Assembly (NCBI RefSeq): GCF_900129135.1
Contig: NZ_FQVI01000008.1
Coordinates: 1-64,000, forward strand
Source: Lactonifactor longoviformis DSM 17459
GTDB lineage: Bacteria; Bacillota; Clostridia; Lachnospirales; Lachnospiraceae
Length of the DNA: 64,000 nt
Direction: 5' to 3'
The position numbers were made by a program, and so were the translations under genes. The number at the start of each line of letters is the position of its first letter. Position 1 is the first letter of the stretch. The notes beneath the pieces are model-generated. The model worked only from the letters and a program-made list of their open reading frames with translations. It was not told the origin of the DNA and ran no database searches. Of this stretch, positions 29,363 to 38,474 are shown in pieces.

Positions 29363-30814
29363 ATGAAGAAAATCAATTGTAAAGAGTATTTTAGTAACAG
29401 AAAGAAAAACAGGAAAAACATAAAGAACGGCTCTTACAGCATTGGAATTACAGCGGTGATTATTGCTATTATTATTGTTCTGAATCTGGTGGTACAGGAG
29501 ATTCCGGTACAATACAGAGAATTAGATTTAAGTGAACAAAAATTATACACCATTGGAGATCAGACGAAAAAAGTGCTGAGGGAGTTAAAGGAGGACGTGA
29601 CCTTATATTATATTGTACAGGATGGAAGAGAGAGCAGCGATATCGAGAGACTGCTGGAGAGATATCAGGATGAAAGCAGCCACATTAAGGTGGAAAAGAA
29701 AGATCCGGCGCTTTCTCCTAACTTCACGTCGCAATACTCTCAGGAAGAGGTGAGTGATAACAGCATTATTGTTGTATGCGGGGACCGCAATAAGGTTGTC
29801 AGCTACAATACGATGTATCAAAGTGATATTGATTATACTACCTATTCCTCACAGGTGACGGGGTTTGATGGTGAAGGTCAGATAACAAGTGCCATAGACT
29901 ATGTGACATCTGAGGATCTTCCTACCATGTATGTACTTCAGGGACATGAGGAGGCAGCCATAAGTACAGATCTGAAGGATGCCATTGCAAAGCAGAATAT
30001 TACTATTGCGGATCTTAATCTGTTAACTGCAGATGCAGTGCCGGAAGATGCAGATGCAATTTGTATTCTTGCACCGGCAAAAGATATTTCAAAGGAGGAA
30101 GCAGACAAGATTATCGGTTATCTTGAGGGGGGAGGCAAAGCTCTGATTGTATCCAGCTATTCGCCGGAGAAAATGCCTAATTTTGCATCAGTACTTGAGA
30201 ATTATGGAGTAAAAACCTGTGAAGGCATTGTACTTGAAGGAGATCAGAATCATTACATCTCCAATAATCCTACTTATATCCTTCCTAACATTGAAAGCAA
30301 TGAGATAACCTCCGAACTGTCCTCCGGAAACAATTATATATTAATGCCGGTTGCCCAGGGAATTCAGACCCTGGATCATTACAGAGACAGTCTCAAGATT
30401 GAAAATATTCTTACTACTTCAGATGATGCATACTCTAAGGTGAATGTAGAAAGTTCTACACTGGAAAAGGAGGAAGGAGACATCAGCGGTCCCTTTACCC
30501 TGGGAGTATCTATTACAGAGTCTGTAGGGGAAGGGAAAGAAACACAAATTGTGTATTATTCATCGGAAAGTCTTTTTAGTGATCAGACAAATCAGATGGT
30601 ATCGGGAAGTAATTTCCAGCTAATCACTGACTCCTTAGGATGGATGTGTGAGCATACAGAAGGGGTTTCTGTGCCTGTGAAATCTATGGAGTTAAGTAAC
30701 TTAACTATTTCTGCGGCGGACAGCAGCTTTTGGAGTATCTTCTGCATTGGCGTACTGCCAGTAGCAGTCCTGCTTTTGGGGGGCGGTATCTGGTTAAAAA
30801 GGAGAAAACAGTGA
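29363..30814 (+). CDS. GldG-family transporter-associated membrane protein
   Basis: A 483-residue protein with one N-terminal membrane helix (about 25-45) and one C-terminal helix (about 455-477, ending KRRKQ). Between them is a large extracytoplasmic domain of the GldG/ABC-type uncharacterised transport family, recognisable from the start YRELDLSEQKLYTIGDQTKKVL. It follows the permease by 12 bases and shares its stop (TGA) with the start of the next gene (TGATG). The role is presumably the external part of the transporter complex. Confidence 0.88.
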   Translation: MKKINCKEYFSNRKKNRKNIKNGSYSIGITAVIIAIIIVLNLVVQEIPVQYRELDLSEQKLYTIGDQTKKVLRELKEDVTLYYIVQDGRESSDIERLLERYQDESSHIKVEKKDPALSPNFTSQYSQEEVSDNSIIVVCGDRNKVVSYNTMYQSDIDYTTYSSQVTGFDGEGQITSAIDYVTSEDLPTMYVLQGHEEAAISTDLKDAIAKQNITIADLNLLTADAVPEDADAICILAPAKDISKEEADKIIGYLEGGGKALIVSSYSPEKMPNFASVLENYGVKTCEGIVLEGDQNHYISNNPTYILPNIESNEITSELSSGNNYILMPVAQGIQTLDHYRDSLKIENILTTSDDAYSKVNVESSTLEKEEGDISGPFTLGVSITESVGEGKETQIVYYSSESLFSDQTNQMVSGSNFQLITDSLGWMCEHTEGVSVPVKSMELSNLTISAADSSFWSIFCIGVLPVAVLLLGGGIWLKRRKQ

Positions 30815-32304
30815 TGAAAGGAAAAAAAGGGATAACGTTAATTGTAGGAATTGTACTATTGATGCTGCTTGTCCTTTCGTATTTAATGCTGCACTCCGGA
30901 AATAAGGACGGGGAGGATACCAGGGAGGAGGAGGTAAAAACCTCCTCTGTGGCGAAGCTGAAAGAAGAGGATATGGCGTCTGTATCTTTTGGCGCAAAGG
31001 ACAATATGCTGACTTTTATCCAGGAAGACAATACATGGTATTTAGAAGCAGATAAGGAGTTCCCTGTGGATCAGCAGGCGGTATCTGATTTGCTGTCAAA
31101 GTTAAGTGATGTGCAGGCCTCCCGCACGATTGAAAATCCGGAAGATCTGGAGGAATATGGACTGGAGGATCCACAGACTAGTATTATAGTGACTGCTGCA
31201 GACGGTGAGAAGACTTCCTTCTATATTGGAGATGATAATGCAGTTGTATCAGGATGTTATATGTATCTCAATGATGCAAGGGACAGGGTATACCTTGTAG
31301 ATACAGAGATGAAAACATCTTTTCTATGCGGACTGTATGATCTTGCCGAAAAGGCTTCATTTCCCAGCATTACAAGCTCTAGTATAACCCGGTACAGGAT
31401 AGATAAAGAGGACAGTCAGTTTGCGGTTAATGAAGACAGTAATTCCAAGACAGGGTGGACGGTGACCGGCTGGGACGGAAGCAAAAAACCAGCTGCAAGT
31501 GATGCAGTTTCCAATACTTTTACAAAGCTTTCCAGTTTGTCTTTTAATAGTTATGTTAACTATAAGGAAGATAGTCTGGAACAGTATGGTCTGGCAAATC
31601 CCACTGCTGTAATTACGGCAGACTATACAGAGACAGTAAAAGATGAGAGCAGTGAGGAATCCTCTGAAGGTAGTGATACATCCGGAGAAAGCCAGGAGAC
31701 TGCCGTAGACAGACAGATTGTAATTACCGTGGGCAATGAAGATGAGAATGGTAACTACTATGTGAAAACAGAAGGAATTCAGGGAATTTATACGATGAGT
31801 GCAGAGGAGCTGAATACCTTGTTAGACGATGATGCAGCTTCGTACTTGGATACTTATGTTAACAAGGTATCTTTTGCCGACTTATCAAAGCTTGAGGTTG
31901 TAAGAGATCAAACAGTTTATACAATAGTAAGCAAGTCTGTGGAAAAAGAGACCTCAGAGGGGGAAAATACTGCGGATGAAGAAGACCAGGAGACAGAACT
32001 GAAATACTATATGAATGATCAGGAAATAGACTCTGCAGAGTTTCTCGCTTTTTATGAAAAAGTGTCCGGTATGGAATCAGACAGCAGACTTGACCGTATG
32101 CCGGAGTCAGCTCTTGAACCTGAACTGACGATAAAGTTTTATGACAAAGCTAGTGGGGAAGAGACAGATGTGGACTATTACGCTTATGACAGTAACTTTT
32201 ATTTAACGGCTGATAATCATGATAATTATTTGCTGGTGAATAAGATGGACATCAGAGAGATGTTGGAAAAGCTGGATAATCTGCTAACAGATACGCAGAA
32301 GTAA
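30814..32304 (+). CDS. DUF4340-family exported protein
   Basis: A 496-residue protein with one N-terminal membrane anchor (ITLIVGIVLLMLLVLSYLML) and a long acidic extracytoplasmic part. Two repeats of a DUF4340-like unit are suggested by similar blocks near LEEYGLEDPQTSIIVTAADG and LEQYGLANPTAVITADYTE. A Ser/Glu-rich insert (ESSEESSEGSDTSGESQE) lies near residue 280. The ATG at 30814 overlaps the previous stop by one base, so translation is coupled. It belongs to the GldA/F/G-like transporter operon; the function is not known. Confidence 0.87.
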   Translation: MKGKKGITLIVGIVLLMLLVLSYLMLHSGNKDGEDTREEEVKTSSVAKLKEEDMASVSFGAKDNMLTFIQEDNTWYLEADKEFPVDQQAVSDLLSKLSDVQASRTIENPEDLEEYGLEDPQTSIIVTAADGEKTSFYIGDDNAVVSGCYMYLNDARDRVYLVDTEMKTSFLCGLYDLAEKASFPSITSSSITRYRIDKEDSQFAVNEDSNSKTGWTVTGWDGSKKPAASDAVSNTFTKLSSLSFNSYVNYKEDSLEQYGLANPTAVITADYTETVKDESSEESSEGSDTSGESQETAVDRQIVITVGNEDENGNYYVKTEGIQGIYTMSAEELNTLLDDDAASYLDTYVNKVSFADLSKLEVVRDQTVYTIVSKSVEKETSEGENTADEEDQETELKYYMNDQEIDSAEFLAFYEKVSGMESDSRLDRMPESALEPELTIKFYDKASGEETDVDYYAYDSNFYLTADNHDNYLLVNKMDIREMLEKLDNLLTDTQK

Positions 32305-32340
32305 GCAGGATACATAAGTCAAAGTGTTATTAAAGTGTAT

Positions 32341-32382
32341 AAAATGTGGAGATCTCTCCTATAGGAGGGATCTCCACATTTT
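32341..32382. terminator. Strong bidirectional terminator
   Basis: AAAATGTGGAGATC pairs perfectly with GATCTCCACATTTT around a central TCTCCTATAGGAGG hairpin. It separates the rightward transporter operon from the convergent hydrolase gene. Confidence 0.9.
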
Positions 32383-32383
32383 A

Positions 32384-33340
32384 TTATGAAAAGAATATAG
32401 ATATTTGTTCCAGCAATTTACCTGGAGTTTCCAGCTGAGGAAGGTGTCTTGCCTTTTCCAGAACAGCAGTTTCGATCGCAGGATTTAGCTGTAGGTAGGA
32501 GGAACAGATCTCTTTTGCATTTTTTTCTTCAGCACCGCATACAATAAAAATGCTATGATCAATAGCCTCCAGTGCATGATTGATATTATTATTGGTAAAC
32601 CTGCCAATTATACTGGAGTGAAGGTATTTTGCGTTGTGTTCCCCCTTGTGGGCACTTTCGTAATATATATCCACTAGTCTGTTATTTGCAAGAAATGGAT
32701 TATAAAAATATTTTTCTGTAAATAGCAGTTCAATATTTTCCCTGGCGGTAATCATATTGTAGACCAGTGTACCGAAAATAGGCAGCTCCAATAAAAATTT
32801 CAAAACCTTCGTTTTTTTTGTGGGTGCCTGATTCAATTCGTTTAAAGAAGGAGGGTTAATCAGCATTATCTTTCCAAACAGCTCTTCTTCATTATGGCAG
32901 GCCATAACAGCAAAGGAACCGGAAAATCCGCTGGTTATAACATCAGTTCTCTCGCCAATAATATTTTTTATAAAGTCAGACAGCATTTGTACGTAAATGA
33001 AATTTGTATAAGTAATATTTTGTTTGTCAGAACGTCCGCATCCCAGCAAATCAATAGTATAAACTGTATAGCTTTTCGCCAGTTCATCCACGATAATATT
33101 CCATTCATAATCAGAACTATAAACTGTCAGATCGTGAACCAATAAAAGCGGTGATCCCTGTCCCTGCTTAGTATAATAAATGCGGCCAAATCTCCATTCA
33201 TAAAACTTCCTTGATGTTCCTCTCAGCAATTCTTTCATTGTTGCCGATGCAAATAATAGCTTGTTAATAATATGAATCACACCTGTGGCTAGTGTAAACA
33301 AAATTGCTGTTGTAATAAGTTTATGTTTGTGTTTGTTCAT
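32384..33340 (-). CDS. Alpha/beta-hydrolase fold protein, membrane-anchored
   Basis: A 318-residue protein with an N-terminal hydrophobic helix (ITTAILFTLATGVIHIINKLLF) and an alpha/beta-hydrolase domain. The oxyanion region reads LLLVHDLT, the GxSxx nucleophile elbow is GFSGS, and a C-terminal ARHLPQLETP offers the catalytic His. The usual acid-residue strand reads IFIVCGAEEKN, with Glu in place of the common Asp. The substrate is unknown; such proteins are often esterases or lipases. It is a monocistronic leftward gene between convergent and divergent neighbours. Confidence 0.85.
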   Translation of the reverse strand: MNKHKHKLITTAILFTLATGVIHIINKLLFASATMKELLRGTSRKFYEWRFGRIYYTKQGQGSPLLLVHDLTVYSSDYEWNIIVDELAKSYTVYTIDLLGCGRSDKQNITYTNFIYVQMLSDFIKNIIGERTDVITSGFSGSFAVMACHNEEELFGKIMLINPPSLNELNQAPTKKTKVLKFLLELPIFGTLVYNMITARENIELLFTEKYFYNPFLANNRLVDIYYESAHKGEHNAKYLHSSIIGRFTNNNINHALEAIDHSIFIVCGAEEKNAKEICSSYLQLNPAIETAVLEKARHLPQLETPGKLLEQISIFFS

Positions 33341-33420
33341 CAGATGGGTACCTCCTTCGGAGTCTTAGTACTTATATTATAAAACATTGAGGAGGATTAT
33401 ACAAGGAGAAATCTTCAAGC

Positions 33421-33440
33421 AAGTACGCCTCGGCGTACTT
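33421..33440. promoter_or_regulatory. Perfect 9-2-9 palindrome upstream of the hydrolase gene
   Basis: AAGTACGCC-TC-GGCGTACTT. The two-base centre is too tight for an RNA hairpin loop, so an operator is more likely than a terminator. It lies about 80 bases upstream of the hydrolase start and 24 bases from the first parS site. Confidence 0.4.
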
Positions 33441-33463
33441 GAAAGACATATAAGGAGAGAAAA

Positions 33464-33479
33464 TGTTTCACGTGAAACA
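33464..33479. promoter_or_regulatory. parS site 1
   Basis: TGTTTCACGTGAAACA, a perfect match to the 16-bp parS consensus bound by ParB/Spo0J. It lies in the parA upstream gap, about 14 kb from the origin. Confidence 0.95.
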
Positions 33480-33743
33480 TTACTTTTTGTTTTTACTTCT
33501 ATATTAAGTATTATGAAATAATAAAAAAAAGATAATTTATGAAGTACGGAGTTGTAAGTATCCTGCTATGCAGAACAGGGGTTATTCTTTTAATAATGCA
33601 GCACCAGATGTACTTATATATACTTACATGTTTATGTTTAAAATGATAATTTTAGTAAAGACTATAAGTATGTGCAGTGATGCCAATAAATATAACTAAA
33701 ACAAAGATTAAATCTATTCTTATTTATATAATTCCTATAAAAA

Positions 33744-33759
33744 AGTTTCACGTGAAACA
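33744..33759. promoter_or_regulatory. parS site 2, inside an extended palindrome
   Basis: AGTTTCACGTGAAACA, one base from consensus. Flanking CTATAAAAA and TTTTTATAG extend it to a palindrome of about 34 bp. A TATAAT (33789-33794) lies 30 bases downstream and could be the -10 of the parAB promoter, so ParB bound here may repress its own operon. Confidence 0.9.
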
Positions 33760-33845
33760 TTTTTATAGAAATCACAGTATAAAAGTGTTATAATGAAACA
33801 GTCACATAAATATGCAAGATTACAAGTGGAAAGAAGGGGTTTTAA

Positions 33846-34622
33846 TTGGGAAGAATTATAGCCGTTGCGAATCAAAAGGGCGGCGTTGGAAAATCAACTA
33901 CTGCAATTAACCTTTCTGCGTGTCTGGCCGAGATGGGTCAGAAAGTTTTGACTGTTGACATTGATCCGCAGGGGAATACTACCAGTGGGTTAGGAATTGA
34001 TAAAATGGGAGTAGAAGCCACTCTTTATGAGTTACTGTTGGATGAATGTGAGTTATCTGATTGTATGATAGAGAATGTTATAGAGAATCTCTCTTTGATT
34101 CCATCTAATGTGAATCTGTCCGGGGCAGAAATTGAATTAATTGGAATAGAAAACAAAGAGTTTTTACTGAAAAATCAAATTGACAGGGTAAGAGATCAGT
34201 TCGATTTTATCATTATGGATTGCCCGCCATCACTAAGTATATTGACCATTAATGCAATGACTACGGCCGGTTCAATTTTAGTTCCTATACAATGTGAGTA
34301 TTATGCATTGGAAGGATTGACTCAGCTGATACATACAATAGAATTGGTACAGGAGCGCCTGAATCCTGAGTTAGAAATAGAAGGCGTAGTGTTTACCATG
34401 TATGATGCAAGGACAAATTTATCACTGCAGGTTGTTGAAAATGTGAAAAATAATCTGCAGCAATCCATATATAAGACAATAATCCCCAGAAATGTGCGTT
34501 TGGCTGAGGCCCCCAGTCATGGATTACCTATTAATCTCTATGATTCCAGGTCCGCCGGAGCTGAAAGCTACAGACTTCTGGCTGAAGAAGTATTACATAG
34601 GGAGGACGAAGAATGGCAGTAA
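33846..34622 (+). CDS. parA: Chromosome partitioning ATPase ParA/Soj
   Basis: A 258-residue ParA-family ATPase. The deviant Walker A KGGVGKST is at 11-18, Walker A' is DIDPQGNTTSGLG and Walker B is FIIMDCPPS. It works with ParB and parS to segregate the origin and to regulate DnaA. It starts with TTG at 33846 after GAAGGGG. Its end overlaps parB by ten bases. Two parS sites lie just upstream. Confidence 0.96.
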   Translation: MGRIIAVANQKGGVGKSTTAINLSACLAEMGQKVLTVDIDPQGNTTSGLGIDKMGVEATLYELLLDECELSDCMIENVIENLSLIPSNVNLSGAEIELIGIENKEFLLKNQIDRVRDQFDFIIMDCPPSLSILTINAMTTAGSILVPIQCEYYALEGLTQLIHTIELVQERLNPELEIEGVVFTMYDARTNLSLQVVENVKNNLQQSIYKTIIPRNVRLAEAPSHGLPINLYDSRSAGAESYRLLAEEVLHREDEEWQ

Positions 34623-35539
34623 GGAAAAGCGGTCTTGGCAAGGGATTGGATTCTTTGATACCTACAGCAGCAGCTGTAAAGCCTAAAAAAATAAGTTCTT
34701 CAGAAGAGCAACAATCGTCAGCAGCTGCTTCAGAGGACAAGTCATCTCCAAGAGATATAATGAAAGTTAAGATTACAAAAGTAGAACCTAACAGAGAACA
34801 GCCCAGAAAGCAGTTTGATGAGGATGCACTTTTGGAACTTGCGGATTCAATCAAACAATTTGGTATTTTACAGCCGCTATTAGTTCAGCAAAAAAATGAC
34901 TATTATGAAATTATAGCCGGTGAAAGGCGTTGGAGGGCAGCAAAGTTAGCCGGTCTCAGGGAAGTGCCTGTAATTATTAAGCAGTTTTCAGAACAGGAGA
35001 CGGTGGAGATCTCGTTGATAGAAAATATTCAGAGAGAGAATCTGAATCCTATTGAAGAAGCAATTGCCTATAAACGATTAATGGAAGAATTTCATTTGAA
35101 ACAGGATCAGATAGCTGACAGAGTTTCAAAGAGCCGAACTGCTGTTACCAATTCCATGCGCCTGTTAAAGTTAAATGAAAAGGTAAGGCAAATGGTAATT
35201 GACGAAATGCTTAGCACGGGTCACGCAAGGGCACTCCTAGCAATTGAGGATCCCAAGCTGCAGTATGTCACAGCAAGCAGAGTGTTTGACGAAAAGTTAA
35301 GTGTAAGAGAGACTGAAAAACTGGTGAAAGAGCTGCTGCACCCAAAAAAGCTGAAGGAGACAGAAAAAGATACGACCCAGGATATTATATACCAGCATTT
35401 GGAGGAGAGAATCAAATCAATTATCGGCACTAAGGTCGCTATTAACAGGAAAAATGAAAATAAGGGGAAAATAGAGATAGAATACTATTCAAAGGATGAA
35501 CTGGAAAGGATCATTGAATTATTGGAATCTATCGGGTAA
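34613..35539 (+). CDS. parB: Chromosome partitioning protein ParB/Spo0J
   Basis: A 308-residue ParB: N-terminal GLGKGLDSLIP, a Ser/Lys-rich linker (about 22-50), the CTP-binding region GERRWRAAKLAGLREVP, ENIQRENLNPIEEA, a helix-turn-helix (DQIADRVSKSRTAVTNSMRLL) and a C-terminal dimerisation domain. It binds the parS sites upstream of parA. I call it Spo0J rather than Noc because parA is its partner and parS matches exactly. Confidence 0.96.
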   Translation: MAVRKSGLGKGLDSLIPTAAAVKPKKISSSEEQQSSAAASEDKSSPRDIMKVKITKVEPNREQPRKQFDEDALLELADSIKQFGILQPLLVQQKNDYYEIIAGERRWRAAKLAGLREVPVIIKQFSEQETVEISLIENIQRENLNPIEEAIAYKRLMEEFHLKQDQIADRVSKSRTAVTNSMRLLKLNEKVRQMVIDEMLSTGHARALLAIEDPKLQYVTASRVFDEKLSVRETEKLVKELLHPKKLKETEKDTTQDIIYQHLEERIKSIIGTKVAINRKNENKGKIEIEYYSKDELERIIELLESIG

Positions 35540-35559
35540 GATGAGGGAGTATAACACAT

Positions 35560-36081
35560 ATGAGCGAAATAATAAGTACACTCCAGGAAAATTCGGGTAT
35601 TCTTTTAGTATTAATGATATTATTGGTGATAATATTACTGATTGTTGTCTTTAATTTATCTCTGGGGCTTAACCGGCTGAGCCGGAAGTATAACCTGTTT
35701 ATGAAGGGAAAGGATGCTCAGTCACTGGAAAAAACATTTGTACGGAAATTTGCAGAAGTAGATCGTTTAATTGAAGCAAATGACATTAATAATCTTGAAA
35801 TTAAGAAACTAAAGAAATGTATGGAGAAAACCCTCAACAAATATGGAATTGTTAAGTATGATGCTTTTGAGGACATGGGTGGGAAACTAAGTTTTGTTTT
35901 AGCTATGCTTGACAACGATAATTCAGGTTTTATTCTGAATGCCATTCACAGCAGAGAAAATTGCTTCTTATATATCAAGGAAATTGTAAAAGGGGAATCC
36001 TACATTATGCTGAGCCAGGAAGAGATGGAAGCACTGAAAAGAGCTGTTAATTTTGGATTGGTTGAAGATATTGAAATTTAA
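35560..36081 (+). CDS. DUF4446-family membrane protein
   Basis: A 173-residue protein with one N-terminal membrane helix (ILLVLMILLVIILLIVVFNLSL), a coiled region (about 45-90) and a conserved C-terminal block beginning KYGIVKYDAFEDMGGKLSF, typical of the DUF4446 family found beside parB in Clostridia. The function is unknown. It is 20 bases from parB and probably co-transcribed. Confidence 0.88.
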   Translation: MSEIISTLQENSGILLVLMILLVIILLIVVFNLSLGLNRLSRKYNLFMKGKDAQSLEKTFVRKFAEVDRLIEANDINNLEIKKLKKCMEKTLNKYGIVKYDAFEDMGGKLSFVLAMLDNDNSGFILNAIHSRENCFLYIKEIVKGESYIMLSQEEMEALKRAVNFGLVEDIEI

Positions 36082-36143
36082 TTATGTAAATCATTGGTAA
36101 AATATTATGTAAACTAGATAAAGGCTATTAGGAGGAACATGTC

Positions 36144-37421
36144 ATGTTAGATATCAGATTTGTGCGTGAAAACCCGGAAGTGGTAAAACAGAATATAAAA
36201 AATAAATTTCAGGACAATAAATTAGAACTTGTGGATCAGGTTCTGGAATTAGATCAGAGAAACAGGGATATTAAAAAAGAGGTTGAGGCGTTAAGGGCAG
36301 AGAAAAATAAGATATCGAAACAGATCGGAGCCTTTATGGCTCAGGGGAAAAAGGAAGAAGCCGAAGAGATTAAAAAACAGGTAGCAGCCAATGGGGATAG
36401 AATTGATTCTCTCTCACAGGAAGAAAAAGAAGTTGAAGAAAAGATTAAAAAAATCATGATGGTGATCCCAAACATTATTGATCCCTCAGTGCCTCTTGGA
36501 AAGGATGACTCTGAGAATGTAGAGGTTCAGAAATATGGGGATCCTGTGGTGCCTGATTTCGAGATCCCATATCATACGGAGATCATGGAGAAGTTTAACG
36601 GCATAGATTTAGACAGTGCCAGAAGGGTTGCAGGCAATGGTTTTTATTACCTTATGGGGGATATTGCCAGGCTTCATTCCGCAGTGATTTCTTATGCCCG
36701 TGATTTTATGATTGACAGAGGATTTACCTATTGTGTGCCTCCTTTTATGATCAGAAGCGATGTGGTAACCGGAGTTATGAGCTTTGCTGAAATGGATGCC
36801 ATGATGTATAAGATTGAGGGAGAGGATTTATACCTCATAGGAACCAGTGAACATTCTATGATCGGTAAATTTATAGACACTATTTTGCCGGAGGATACAT
36901 TACCCCAGACACTTACCAGCTATTCTCCCTGTTTCAGAAAAGAAAAGGGTGCCCATGGATTAGAGGAAAGGGGCGTATACCGTATTCATCAGTTTGAGAA
37001 ACAGGAAATGATAGTGGTTTGTAAGCCGGAAGACAGTATGATGTGGTTTGAGAAGTTATGGCAGAACACCGTAGATTTATTCAGAACACTGGATATTCCG
37101 GTGAGAACACTGGAATGCTGTTCCGGCGACCTGGCGGATCTTAAGGTGAAATCTATAGATGTAGAGGCATGGTCTCCAAGACAGAAGAAATACTTTGAGG
37201 TAGGAAGCTGTTCCAACTTGGGCGACGCTCAGGCACGACGTCTGAAAATCAGGGTAAACGGAGAGAAGGGCAAATATTTTGCACACACTCTGAACAATAC
37301 TGTGGTTGCCCCCCCAAGAATGCTGATTGCATTTTTGGAAAATAATCTTCAGGAGGATGGTACCGTTAAGATCCCCCTGGCACTTCAGCCTTATATGGGC
37401 GGAAAAACAGTAATAAAATAA
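36144..37421 (+). CDS. serS: Seryl-tRNA synthetase
   Basis: A 425-residue class II synthetase. It has an N-terminal long antiparallel coiled coil that grips tRNA-Ser (about 25-110), a class II catalytic core with motif 2 FRKEKGAHGLEERGVYRIHQFEK, and motif 3 with a final Arg (NTVVAPPRMLIAFLENN). It charges tRNA-Ser, including the GCT isoacceptor encoded at the left edge. There is no room for a T-box leader in the 62-base upstream gap. Confidence 0.97.
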   Translation: MLDIRFVRENPEVVKQNIKNKFQDNKLELVDQVLELDQRNRDIKKEVEALRAEKNKISKQIGAFMAQGKKEEAEEIKKQVAANGDRIDSLSQEEKEVEEKIKKIMMVIPNIIDPSVPLGKDDSENVEVQKYGDPVVPDFEIPYHTEIMEKFNGIDLDSARRVAGNGFYYLMGDIARLHSAVISYARDFMIDRGFTYCVPPFMIRSDVVTGVMSFAEMDAMMYKIEGEDLYLIGTSEHSMIGKFIDTILPEDTLPQTLTSYSPCFRKEKGAHGLEERGVYRIHQFEKQEMIVVCKPEDSMMWFEKLWQNTVDLFRTLDIPVRTLECCSGDLADLKVKSIDVEAWSPRQKKYFEVGSCSNLGDAQARRLKIRVNGEKGKYFAHTLNNTVVAPPRMLIAFLENNLQEDGTVKIPLALQPYMGGKTVIK

Positions 37422-37525
37422 TATTATGTTAACAAGTTTATGTAAATTATATTAGTAAAATATGCACAAGTTTATTTGTATATAGTATATATGAGAGAAT
37501 GTAAGGCGAGAGAGGAGGTGTTCTT

Positions 37526-38407
37526 TTGCATAGTTATATGAAATCCATTGGTTTTTCGAATATCAAAAATAAGAAAGAACTGGATGAGATTTTAAAAGAA
37601 GTGGTAGATAATTATGATGAAAAAACAGTCGTAGAGGACAGAGACGGACACTTGTTTGCAGAGATATCGAAGATATATGGATGTGATTATGGAATTACGG
37701 TGTGCGGTGAATATGACGAGAATAATGAATTTCAGATGGAATATTATTTTCCCCATTTCAGAGGAACGGGAATCACTACCCGGGAAGATATAATTATAGA
37801 AAAGCATGCCGGAAAGGAATCCTTTGCCGGGGCATGTGATGATGTGAGAATTGGAGTGACTATGATATTTTATCTGCAGAATGCAGGAGAATACCTGAGT
37901 GAGCGGGGAAAGGGAAATATCCCCGGTTCCAATTATTCAGTAACTATATCGGGTTTGGCAAAGGAAGGGAAAATACTGCTTCCTGTAAAAAAGGAGTCCC
38001 ATCAGGTAAAAGAGGATCAGGAAACAGCCACTAACAGAAACCGGCTTCTGGCTGCAGCCCGCAATGGGGATGAAGATGCAATGGAAAGCTTGACAATGGA
38101 AGATATAGACATCTATGCTATGATTTCCAGGCGCATTGTAAAAGAAGATGTATATTCCATAGTAGATTCTTATTTTATGCCCTATGGCATTGAATGTGAC
38201 CAGTACAATGTGATGGGTGATATTGTAGATTGTTCTGAGGTTAAAAATATAAAGACCGGTGATACTGTCTATGAGATGAGTATATTGTGCAACGATATAC
38301 AATTTGATGTGTGTATTAACAAAAACGACCTGTTAGGGGAGCCTCAGCCTGGAAGGCGGTTTAAAGGGGTTATCTGGCTGCAGGGGTACATTAACTTTAA
38401 TGAATAG
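37526..38407 (+). CDS. DUF3881-family protein
   Basis: A 293-residue cytoplasmic acidic protein, matching the DUF3881 family of Lachnospiraceae (start HSYMKSIGFSNIKNKKELDE). There is no signal or membrane segment. The TTG at 37526 is preferred as start because GAGGAGGTG ends six bases before it; the ATG at 37538 would be too far. A strong terminator follows. The function is not known. Confidence 0.85.
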   Translation: MHSYMKSIGFSNIKNKKELDEILKEVVDNYDEKTVVEDRDGHLFAEISKIYGCDYGITVCGEYDENNEFQMEYYFPHFRGTGITTREDIIIEKHAGKESFAGACDDVRIGVTMIFYLQNAGEYLSERGKGNIPGSNYSVTISGLAKEGKILLPVKKESHQVKEDQETATNRNRLLAAARNGDEDAMESLTMEDIDIYAMISRRIVKEDVYSIVDSYFMPYGIECDQYNVMGDIVDCSEVKNIKTGDTVYEMSILCNDIQFDVCINKNDLLGEPQPGRRFKGVIWLQGYINFNE

Positions 38408-38418
38408 AGACATATAAC

Positions 38419-38448
38419 AAAAAGGGGCTGTGAAAAAAGCCCCTTTTT
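38419..38448. terminator. Bidirectional terminator after the DUF3881 gene
   Basis: AAAAAGGGGCT and AGCCCCTTTTT form a perfect 11-bp stem around an eight-base loop. It serves the + gene, and probably the convergent tetR. Confidence 0.9.
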
Positions 38449-38474
38449 ATTATATGTGACGGGATTTACCTCTC

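Noticed and set aside
34613-35539. ParB homologue as Noc (nucleoid occlusion)
   Set aside because: It is paired with ParA and two exact parS sites, so Spo0J fits better.
36082-36143. Possible T-box riboswitch for serS
   Set aside because: The gap is only 62 bases and has no specifier loop, T-box sequence or terminator.
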